This document shows, piece by piece, positions 13,934-23,700 of a stretch of 64,000 bases of DNA (positions are counted from its first letter, which is position 1; each line of letters begins with the position of its first letter). Both the position numbers and the translations under genes were made by a program. The notes beneath the pieces are model-generated. The model worked only from the letters and a program-made list of their open reading frames with translations, was not told the DNA's origin and did not search any database. This stretch comes from Nymphaea colorata (Eukaryota > Streptophyta > Magnoliopsida > Nymphaeales > Nymphaeaceae): NCBI RefSeq assembly GCF_008831285.2, contig NC_045141.1:25526315-25590314 (forward strand), written 5' to 3'.

Positions 13934-14094
13934 GTTCTGCATAAAAAAACCAAATAGACTATAAAATAGACCTCTCCTGTTATAACCAATGCATCATAAA
14001 AACGTGGATAAACTTGTCCCACATAATTAGACTTCAAGTCAAGTTGTTTCAGCTTTCTCAATAAGTGGATGTATCTATATATACATACATATGA

Positions 14095-14344
14095 AAATTG
14101 AATGGTGACTCTGGCTTTTCAGAGTCACCCAACCTTATAACCAGCACCGTCTGATCCAACATAATGAACGGTTAAAAGAAAAATAAGAAGAAAAGGTAAC
14201 ATGCATTTTCATCATCTAGTATTAGTTGACACGTTTTTCTCTCAATCATCCATCTACTTCAATGAACGGCTTCGGTTAGATAGTTGAGTGACTCTATATA
14301 GCCAAAGTCATCAATTCACTCCCTATATATATATATATATATAT
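14095..14344. mobile_element. MITE-like inverted-repeat element ending in (TA)n
   Basis: The left part has GAATGGTGACTCTGGCTT near 14,099. The right part near 14,310-14,325 reads, on the other strand, GAATTGATGACTTTGGCT, and it is followed by a (TA)n run. The internal segment GGTTAAAAGAAAAATAAGAAG resembles segments near 15,625, 35,010 and 35,990, so this may be one family. Target duplications are hidden by the (TA)n. Confidence 0.4.
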
Positions 14345-15197
14345 AAGCACTATGCAAACTGTAAACTAATTATGAGAGACCGATCAACTTGATAGATGTT
14401 CATAAAGTGTTATGTTGGAAAATTACTTTTTCAAAAAATGTGAATTTCTTGTACTTTTCTCAATGAAAACATTCAGTGCAATGTGCACTGATTATGAGTG
14501 GTCTGATCAACTTAACTGATCATTTATAGTGTTATGTATAAAGTTTTTTTAAATGTAAATAATAATTTGTACTTTCATTTTGAATAGTAACTTTGCACAT
14601 GACACATTTTCAACCATCAATTCATGTTGATCGGACCGTCAATATCAGTCCCCACCCTCATTCAGCATCTCAAACAGTCACATAAGTACATAACTCCCAG
14701 ATGATGGCAGCCAAATTACGCATCCACGCTCACATACACGAATACATATACAAATACGATAACGATATTAAAATATTAAAAAAAATGTAAGTGATACAGG
14801 GATCACAATGGCGAACCCAAATCTGGTGCTATGAAATCCTTAATAGACAAAAAAACTAACAAAAGCAAAAACTACTCGAAAACTGCCTACTCCTGACATA
14901 TATATCCAGCAAATAGAAATCCGGCCAAAAACTTTTCCGACCACGATTGACTGTTTAAAACACGAGTTCCACTAGATAACTGTCACAAATAAAGCCGATC
15001 AAATAACCGATGATCCCCATGAAAATGCTGGATCAATCAAACCCTTATGACATAGTTTCATGCAATGCAAAATAATGTCACAAACGAACCAAATCATACA
15101 AAAAACATCCAAACACCAATAAGTAGACGTCTCAAATAATGATTCCCTAATAAACTGCACATCAGTCGGATCGAGATGGCAAGAGATAAAGAAATGC

Positions 15198-15214
15198 AAA
15201 AACCCTAACCCTAA
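15198..15214. promoter_or_regulatory. Telo-box (AAACCCTAA, doubled)
   Basis: The plus strand reads AAAACCCTAACCCTAAG. AAACCCTAA elements are known in plants near transcription starts of translation and cell-cycle genes, and as sites tied to Polycomb recruitment. Here it sits in the expected 5' region of the RING gene; the link is inferred from position. Confidence 0.6.
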
Positions 15215-15745
15215 GGACGGGTTCCCGATCAAGGAGATCCAACTGCTGAAGAAGCTTGGAGGTGGAGTCCAAGAGGGAGAGAGCCATGCACCGCCGCCCG
15301 CTACCCAAAGAGAAAGAGCACACAGCCACCGCCGCCGCTTCCCATCCACCACTACCAACGGGACCTCTACGGTTCTACCCTCGCTCCCCTCTACCTCTCC
15401 TTCACCCGACGGTGGCCATGACGAGCGACAAGCGAATGAGATTGGGGTGGTCCGATGACGAAAGTACCCCGGAGTCTCGGATTCGGGTCTAATGCTATGA
15501 ACCGGTTCAATTATTTCGAACCGGGGGAAGAGAGGTCTGAGTTGACCAAGTTGTGAATATTATTTGGATCGGGTTAAAAGCATACCATGTACCAGAGTTT
15601 TCTTGAGTCGTCTATATCTAAAAAATGGATGGTTGAAGAGAAATATGAATAAAAAGATGTTTAAATGATGAAAATGTCTGTTTTTTTTTCTTATTTTTTA
15701 TTAGTCGTTAATCAGGTTTGATCGAACAGTACGAGTCACAATTCA

Positions 15746-15748
<3 letters not shown>

Positions 15749-15823
<75 letters not shown>
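15749..15823. repeat. (TA)n microsatellite, about 75 bp
   Basis: About 37 pure TA units. Similar arrays lie at about 16,193-16,234, 16,457-16,481 and 16,722-16,759. The evenly spaced arrays in 1 kb suggest TA-targeting elements or expansion from TA-rich element ends. Confidence 0.95.
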
Positions 15824-15825
<2 letters not shown>

Positions 15826-16188
15826 TATTGTATGCCACACATGCATGCACCCACGTATCATATCTTTGCACATTCTAATACATTTAATAATGCATCTACA
15901 ATCTGTCATTCATTGTAAAAAAAATGAAGCCTGTTTTATGTGACATGCACTGACATAGTCCAAAAAGTTATAATGCAATAAATTATATGTAACTCAATGT
16001 TATCAATAGTATGCATGTGGGCAATCAATCCTTAAGTATGCATGTAAATTTACATTTGTGATGAAGCAGCAAAAAATATGATAATTTCCTTGAAAAGCTT
16101 TCACAAAGGGTGCATTCAGTAGCTAGAAATTTTGGAATGCACTTTTTATCAATGAAAAAAAAACCCATATGAGAGGTAGTAAGAAGTT

Positions 16189-16192
<4 letters not shown>

Positions 16193-16234
<42 letters not shown>
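16193..16234. repeat. (TA)n microsatellite
   Basis: Pure TA array of about 42 bp in the gene-free stretch. Confidence 0.95.
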
Positions 16235-16240
<6 letters not shown>

Positions 16241-16719
16241 AAAATGAAATAAGTTGACTATCTATGTGGTTGGTGGCTACCTATGTAGTCAATGGTTGTG
16301 TCCATATTTTGTGTCGCTAAAAACAATTGCAATATACACATTTTATATTGTTAAAAAACATGGCTAAACAACCGGTTGTTTTAAATGCACATTTTGTAAT
16401 GGCTTTTAGTGACATAAAAATAGAAAAACAACAGTTCGTCATAAATATAGATGATTGATATATATATATATATATATATAAAGAGAGCAAAATGAAAATA
16501 ACATACCCAACCTCCACGGCATAATGGTTTTATGATATTTTGTGATGCCATAAACCATCACAAATGATGCATTCCTCAACTATAATCGATTGACCATAAT
16601 TTTTTAATTGTGACATACACCATTTGTGATTTTTAGCATCATAAAATAAAAAAACCCTTCAGCCATATAGGTAGCTGACTATGCACACTTATGTGTAAGA
16701 ATTAAAAACAGGTTGACAT

Positions 16720-16721
<2 letters not shown>

Positions 16722-16759
<38 letters not shown>
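16722..16759. repeat. (TA)n microsatellite
   Basis: Pure TA array of about 38 bp, the third large array in this kilobase. Confidence 0.95.
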
Positions 16760-16761
<2 letters not shown>

Positions 16762-17452
16762 CTTCGACTTATCTCAGTCGGTAGGTGATGCATGCATTGG
16801 GGTATTTTTTGTACGTATAAAACGAGGGGATCATTTCTATATCGGTCGGTTGCCGATGTCGTCATAACAAAATTTCGTTAGCAACAGGGTAGGAGGGAAA
16901 GGAAGGAAAGGAAGGGAAGGGAAGGGAAGGGAAAGGAAAGGGAAGAGAAGAGAAAGGGGAGGGACATGAATGAAATTGAAAGGAAATGAAAGGATTGATT
17001 AAAAAACTTGTTTGGATAAAAAGGGAAGGAAATAAAATGAAAGACTAAAGTTCATGTTTGTTTGGACTACGTAAAGGAAATAAAAGGATAGAATTTATAA
17101 TACTTTACAATAATACTCCTAACAGTTAAAATGTTTAAAAAAATAAGAGGTTTCAAAAAAGACACGATAATGTCCATCTCACCTTGCCTGTGTTTTCCAA
17201 TGGAAGGTTGCAGCTTATGCAATGAGTTTGGATTCTCTCTCTCTCTCTCTCTCTCTATAAATGTATGTATTCTTGAGAGAGTCACCAATAGTTATAAAAA
17301 ACTTACATAAAAAAAAAGTGAAAACATCATAACAAGAGTAAATATCCTCTTAAGTAATAACTTTAGATCAATCAAACAAAATGTTGGTAAACAAAATAGT
17401 TGTCTAAAGACAAAAAAAATCACAAAGCAAAATTAAAAATTACATTCTTGTC

Positions 17453-18190
17453 TTATATAATTCCAGCAATGCTAAGCAACCTAAGTAAAACATCCTTTCG
17501 CTTAGAAGAAGGACAAGCAAAAAATGTTTCTATCCTATCTTTATCACCAGTAAGATAAATATATGCCTCAGTTTGTAACTCTTCTTCAAGACCAATCTCT
17601 TCAAATGCTGGAAATATGTCTTCTTTAGAATATTTACATTCTTGTTTCGGCTTTGGTACGACATCACTTTTTCCAATTGCATTAGCAATTTTGTCAAATG
17701 ATTCTTTCATTATTTCAATCTCTTTTAAATCATCTTCATTTGCACTTCTTCTCCTTTTACGCTTTGACAATGAACCTGTGGGGGGCCCCACTTGGCCTTC
17801 ACAGTCGTCTCCTACGTTGATAAATGGTTCTAATACTGCTTGATTTTGCGAAACCATTTCATCGATAAGCTGGATTGTGTTGCCAGTACCCTCACACGCT
17901 AAAGTCATTCGGTTGCGCCTCTCTTTCGCTGTCATCGATCCTTCTCCTGTTGCTCTATCATTACCAATTGATCGATGCATAAGTTGTCGTCGACGTTGTC
18001 TACGACGTATGAACCAATAAAAACTATAACATAAAAGTAGAACGACTAGTTGTTGTTGGTGTCGTCTCATGTCTTCTAATATGCCTTCTAATATGCGACA
18101 AGCTGCAAAGCCAAAGACAACTTTTTTTATGAAGATGATGATCATATGTGACAAGCTGCAAGCTAAATATATAACTAACGACATCAACAA
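17453..18190 (-). CDS. PIF/Harbinger-derived ORF (HARBI1-like N-terminus, Myb/SANT-companion C-terminus)
   Basis: An uninterrupted frame of up to 245 codons; the true start may be the internal Met of MRRHQQQLVVLLLCYSFYWF. The N-terminal part is hydrophobic, then rich in Arg (FIRRRQRRRQLMHRSIG), as in the extreme N-terminus of plant HARBI1-like nucleases. The middle contains a basic SKRKRRR cluster. The C-terminal part (YSKEDIFPAFEEIGLEEEL to FFACPSSKRKDVLLRLL) matches the C-terminal module I associate with Myb/SANT-like DNA-binding companions of Harbinger elements. Neither the DDE catalytic core nor the SANT repeats are present, so this looks like an internally deleted element that joined the ends of its two genes. 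No clear target duplication was found. Family recognition is from memory of conserved patterns. Confidence 0.5.
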   Translation of the reverse strand: MLMSLVIYLACSLSHMIIIFIKKVVFGFAACRILEGILEDMRRHQQQLVVLLLCYSFYWFIRRRQRRRQLMHRSIGNDRATGEGSMTAKERRNRMTLACEGTGNTIQLIDEMVSQNQAVLEPFINVGDDCEGQVGPPTGSLSKRKRRRSANEDDLKEIEIMKESFDKIANAIGKSDVVPKPKQECKYSKEDIFPAFEEIGLEEELQTEAYIYLTGDKDRIETFFACPSSKRKDVLLRLLSIAGII

Positions 18191-20735
18191 TCATGCTTCA
18201 ATGCCTAACTCCAATCTGTCTCTATATTCTTATTTTTTTTATTAATGTCTAACTCCAATCTGTTTTCTTCCTTAGAATGCCTTGATTAGTTTTGCCAGTT
18301 GCACCGACAATCTGTATTTTGAAATACAAACACAACAAAATAGAAAAGAATTCCAGTCAATATGGAGATTCCATGTGGACTTCTATCTTCCAGGCAAATG
18401 TAACAAGCAAAATCTGAATGCAACAAAGCATGGAAAACAATGGCAAAGGAACATTGTCAATAATAATTTGAGGAACATATTTACTGGTCAGTGCTGACCG
18501 ACCAACAATGATCGTCAACTTTGTGCAAACAATTAAGGCAGCATAAGAAAACCAATACTGTTCAAGATGTAACATGCTTTTTCCATCTGGCATTTGAAAA
18601 ACTAATAAAACTTGCATCCCTACAAGCCGACAGAAAAACTAATACACGTCCAACTGAGTAACCATTTTCAAGTCCTCTTTCATCAAATGACGATCACAAT
18701 ACTCAGACCTTTTCTCATATGCTGAAGCATTGTTCTTAGCCTTCTCAATCAACTTCGTCATTTCCTCATATGCTACAGTTAGCAAGGGGAAGAACATTTT
18801 ACTTTTTGCCTATGGTGTTTATGTGGGTGGTACCGTGGTAAGAACAGTTTGCTGCTTCTCACCTAACATGGGAATGGACAACGAAAGCACCAAGGCAAAA
18901 AGAGGGCAAAAGGACGACTAGGATATACTTTGGAATCTGAACCACAGTTTTCTACAACTTTTCATTTATTAAAAGAGTTTCTTCAGCAGCAACTGGTGCG
19001 CTCGTTCCTTGCTCAGTTGGCGTTCGAAAAGGAATCTTTTGCTTAAACAATGTTGTTTCAGAAAACAAATTGACGGAGCCGTTGCTTCGGTGACCCGGCC
19101 TAGTTTTACCGGCTATCATCAAATAAATGCTTCACTTAAACGAAGAAGAAGAAGACGAAACTGTGAAGAAAAAGAAGAAGAGATAGAGAAAAACGAAAAC
19201 GCACCTTCCAGCAGAGGCCTTCTTCTTCTTCTTCTTCTTCTCCTCTGTTTTTGTTTTTTTTTCTTTGCTCTTCCGCCCTGTTTTTGCCTCTTCTTCGGTT
19301 CCTTCAAAAGGGCGTTTCCTCTTCTTCAACGGTTTGATTGGAGGGAAATGACGTTTCTTCTTCGGTTTCTTTAGAGGCGTGGGTCCCTTTTAAGGATATG
19401 GAAGGGTATTATGGACAGACTTTTCTTTTTTTTTTCTTTCTTTTTTTTCAATTCAAAAAGGATTCAAACTACATACTCTCTCCATTTCCTTTTCCTTTTA
19501 ATTAGCCAAAGAAGAGTCATCCCCTTTCCCTCCTTTTTAATTAACCTTTTTAATTAACCAAAACAAGAAATGGCGGCAAGCTTTCTCAGTGTACTTTTTG
19601 TTGTGGGGCTTCCCAGTGTACTTTTTGTTGTAGGGCTTCCCAAGAGCATGTTATTTATTTCCCCATCATCATCGTCATCCCCCTTTATTCGCTGTCGTCC
19701 CTTTTGTTTAGATCACCTTCTTCCTCGCAATGGAGGTCGTTTATTGATCGGAGGCCTCTGGATGAAGAGGAGGCGGGGCAGAGGTCGACGAGGAATTAGC
19801 GTGAAACGGGTACATTCTGTTGAACGACTCTGTTTTGGAAGGTGGATCGAGGTTCGTCATTTCCGTTCCCTGGTGGTATCCCATCGTACGTTCTAATCGG
19901 TGCGGAAGAGGAAGATGAGTGGACAAGGCCGTGATTCGTTCGGGCGTTTTGGTATACCTAAAACTTTCTCTCGCTCATTCTTTTATATGAAGATAGTTAC
20001 ATACATAAAGAACAAACACGTTGCGCTCAATTTATAATGCTTTCCCGGGCTTTCGGTCTGCTTCTTGTAGGGCTCCCAAGATCCCATCATCTATCGTCTC
20101 CCCCATCATCCATCGTCAGCCCCTCTATTGGCTGTCGTCCTTTTTGTCTAGATCACAGTCTTCCAATCTTCCTCGCAATGGAGGTCGTTTCTTGATCGGG
20201 GGCCTCTGGATGAAGAGGAGGCGGGGGCAGAGGTCGACGAGGAATTAGCGTGAAACGGGCACATTCTGTGGAACGCCTCTGTTTTGGAAAGTGGTTCGAG
20301 GTTTGTCATTTCCGTTCCCTGGTGGTATCCCATCGTACGCTCTAATTGGCGTGGAAGAGGAAGATGAGTGGACAAGGCCGTGATTTGTTCGGGGTTTTGA
20401 TATAGCTAACACTTTCTATCTCTCTCTCTACTATATGAAGATAGTTACATTCGTAAAGAACGAACAACTCAGCTTACAATGCTTTGCCGGACTAACAAGG
20501 TTATGTATGAGCTAGGATATCAGATGTACTTTACTGTATCTGATGGAAGTCACTCGTTTGTATGTCTTCCCTAGAATGTTGAATTTAACATGTACATGTA
20601 TTGAACAGCAGGCACGATGGACTATTGTGACGTGAGGGGGGCAAGGCCGCAAGGGTAGATATTTTGAGTCTTGAATAATTCATTAAGGGCTTCAGAGGCA
20701 ACTGATACAAGAGCTAGCATGAGGAGATGTTGATT
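18191..20735. other. Spacer between Harbinger relic and PDR-A, with a ~440 bp tandem duplication
   Basis: No gene can be supported. On the minus strand 18639-18782 is open for about 47 codons with coding-like composition (AYEEMTKLIEKAKNNASAYE), perhaps an old exon fragment. A low-complexity GAA/TTC-rich patch covers about 19,130-19,330. A tandem duplication fills about 19,620-20,495. Transcription end signals of PDR-A would lie just below 20,736. Confidence 0.5.
19620..20495. repeat. Two-copy tandem duplication, unit about 440-448 bp
   Basis: Copy 1 is about 19,620-20,055 and copy 2 about 20,056-20,495. Shared blocks include CTTCCTCGCAATGGAGGTCG, GAGGTCGACGAGGAATTAGC, TTCCGTTCCCTGGTGGTATC and AGAGGAAGATGAGTGGACAA, each offset by 448 bp; the first block shows small indels. 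Both copies are GC-richer than their surroundings. Both contain the start MSGQGRD, followed in copy 1 by a possible GT donor, so they might be duplicated 5' ends of a lost gene. This is weak. Confidence 0.85.
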
Positions 20736-23700
20736 TTATCTCCTCTGGAAATTCAGTTTTGACATAAAATAAGTAAATAAAACGGCAAAGACAACAGGGT
20801 AAGCAAGAAGAACAGCAGCGACTGCTCCCAATTGATCCTGTTGAAAGCCAAAATAATCTTTAAGGAAGGAACTGATGGATTGCCACTTCCCAAATACCGC
20901 TACCTGTTTTTGTATGTCCCCATACTGTGAAGTAAAGAGTCCACGAAGAGTCCAGTTTGTAGGGGTGGCCCAGTATAACCAAATCCACCATTTTGGTATT
21001 TGCTGCACAGGGATAGCAAGCATGTTGATGATGTCAACCACTTTTCATATGAAAAATATTCTTAAATCGAGGGAACAGTCATAATTATGCCTGCTATGTC
21101 TGAGACGAATTAAGAACTTTTGTTAAAGTTATTTTATGTTGGTTTTGAGTAACATGGTCTGAAAAGTACATCAACCAATCTCTTTGTTATTTGCAGTGCA
21201 TGTTTGATTAATGACAAGTCGGAGAGTCAATGCAACTGTGCAACAGAAGAAGATTTAAGGCATAAGTACCACCTCTTGTGGCGTGCTCATGATAATGTCT
21301 GCAGAATGTAGTTGTTTCATGCTTGTCATTTTGCATTAGCATGCGCTTGCATTCTTTTATTGGGTGGAAAGTTGGAAAAACATTTGCCAACCATGATGTC
21401 TGTTTCAGTTGGACGATTGTTTAGGAAACCAATGAATTTAATGGCTGTTATATTTATCAGTATGGCTACAGGGGTTGCTAATTTTCTGCAAAAGCATGAA
21501 TTTAAACTTTAACTTTAAAGTCTATCTTGTTTTCTGGTACACTTTTGCATATTTCAGTTGGTCATTTTTGGAAATTTTGATTTGGTCAAGTTGCGATTTG
21601 ATCTTGGCTCCAGATTTGATGGTTTAAGACTTCAAGTACATTTTATTTTTCAATCTAGGTATCTCCATAAGTTTCTTTCATTTGCATATTTATCATTTTA
21701 GAAATGACACACAAGTCTTTAACACATAGGGTGGCTTGATTTTTCACAAGATTTTGCATGGTTAAAAGTCCATAGTCACAGAAAACGCATTTTTTTCGAA
21801 AAAAATGTGAAAAAACGTGATAAATTAAATGACGGTTTAAAATTTAAAAAAAAAGTGTCTTTTTGAAGAAAAACGTTAAAAACGAAACTCACTTTTTTTT
21901 TCACTTTTTCATTTATTTAGTTTTTTTAATGCCAAACAGTTTTTTTTTTCATTTTCTATTTTTTATGTGTTGAAAATCTACTTATCTTTTGATGTTTGTG
22001 TTATTATTTTCTCACTTATTTAATTTTTCTTCTATTTTTAGTTTTTTTTTATTTTTAAAAGTTTACCATTTTTTTCTGTTTTTTTCAAGCTTGCCGCATT
22101 ATACCCAAGAAAAACACTGGCCATTTAAAACTTCGAGACGTTATTTGTGACTATGGTTAAAAGTGTATCACAAAAAACGGGGACGGGTATTAAACGGCGA
22201 GGAAAAAAATGAGTATAATACGGCAAAGTTTTATATCTCGGGAATAAAACGGAAAAAGTTCGGCAAATTTTTTTAAAAAATTAAACATTTAATACATCTT
22301 AAAAATGATAAAAAATAATAATTAATAAAAAAAACGGCAAAAAACGGGAAAATAACGGCAAAAAACGGAAAAATAACGTATAATACGGGTATTAAACGGG
22401 TATTGTACGCGTTTTTTGTTTTTTGACTTTTTTTTTAAAAAAACGGGAATAATATGGGTATTATACGGCAAAACTGTTTTTGGCGTTAAATACGCGTTTT
22501 TTTAAAAAAAACGGCGTTTTTTGTGACAGAAAACTTAAAACACATCCTTGTCATGTTTGATTTCAGTACCAATGGATAGACTAAAGCAACTTGTGTTAGC
22601 TCTAAGTGGAGCATTCTTCTTTGTTAACCATCCCACTTCACATCCAAGCTGATTTTGTCAAATGCCAGCTCAACCAAGTTTCCTCACCTAATAACTGACA
22701 TGGGACATGCTATCTAATTTGAGTCCCTAATTTGTATAAATCTTTACTTATGTCCTTACTCGAGTCCCTTGCTGGTATATCTTATTTATATGGAACAAAA
22801 TGGTTATAATCTCATCCAGTAAAATTCTGGTGGTTCCTGAAAAAAGGAATAGGCTGAAGAGGTTTTAGTTGTTTTTTAAAACATTATCGCTTCAGCTTAT
22901 TCACATTCCAATTGCCAATTCATTGAGAGTGAGATTCATTGTACTGAAATTGAGAGGATGTTCAAATTATTATTTTGGCTCCTAGAAAAGTAAATTTTTT
23001 ATTGAATAAAAGTAGCACAATGAAAATAATTGATCATGATATATTTTTTTAAAATTAATTCTGGACAAATCCCTTCTTTGTTGTTAATCCAACCACAAAA
23101 GGAAAAGAGAGAAAACTTACCGGTCCTGGGATTAGGAAGCCAGAAAAGAGACTCAGCATTGTGTAGAAAACAGATGAGAGAATTGCAGCAACTTGAATAT
23201 TTGGAGTTAGTGAGACCATAAGCATCCCAAGGTAAGTGTAGTATAGGAGCGTAATAAACTTGACAAAAAAATACCAAAAGATCTTATAAGCTGAACGTTG
23301 GTAACCTATTGCAGCATATGTAATAGTTCCAAAGATGATTGCTTGGAGGAGTACATATGGGATTTCAATTGCAACCTGCATTTGTAGGAAAATAGTTAAA
23401 CACATTAAAATCAGTTAGTAGTTTGGTTGTTATCTTCATCCATGCGCAGCACAATAGATGCTAGATCTAGAATAACATTCATCCTTGATGTATGTCCTAT
23501 TGGATGACCTGAAAACTTTCATTCTTCATGCAAGTCTTTTGGTGATACTGGATCATGAACGAAAATCTACACAGAAATGTAGGAAGTATATACTTATATA
23601 TTCTCTGACCTGTGCAACTGCATAAGCAAGGGAAGAATACATCCCTGCAAATTTTTCTCGGTATAAGACAATGCGCTCAGTTGCTACAAAGGGAAGAACT

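Larger units (their letters stand above)
13942..15360 (-). other. 5' leader/intron region of the RING gene
   Basis: The first coding exon opens directly behind a strong acceptor (TTTTTTTATGCAG), so at least one upstream non-coding exon is expected. A GC-richer patch with a telo-box lies at about 15,190-15,450 and is the likely promoter or first exon. The 1.2 kb between is AT-rich and contains an imperfect inverted repeat (near 14,095 and 14,320) next to a (TA)n run. Confidence 0.5.
15361..17452. other. Gene-free AT-rich stretch dominated by (TA)n arrays
   Basis: No coding region can be supported. The stretch holds several long (TA)n arrays, a purine tract at about 16,885-16,965 built of GGGAA and GGAAA units, a segment near 16,520-16,650 with loosely inverted TTTGTGAT/ATCACAAA motifs that may be an old transposon, and a short (CT)n run near 17,236-17,256. 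Confidence 0.6.

Noticed and set aside
14999..15358. 119-codon minus-strand frame upstream of the RING gene
   Set aside because: No domain, biased composition, and it overlaps the presumed 5' non-coding region; the ATG behind the acceptor at 13933 fits better as start.
15718..15918. Plus-strand open frame with a long alternating Tyr-Ile run
   Set aside because: It is only a translated (TA)n microsatellite.
19009..19374. Open frames on both strands rich in Arg/Lys/Glu or Leu/Phe
   Set aside because: They arise from GAA/TTC-type low complexity; there is no conserved domain and both strands are open equally.
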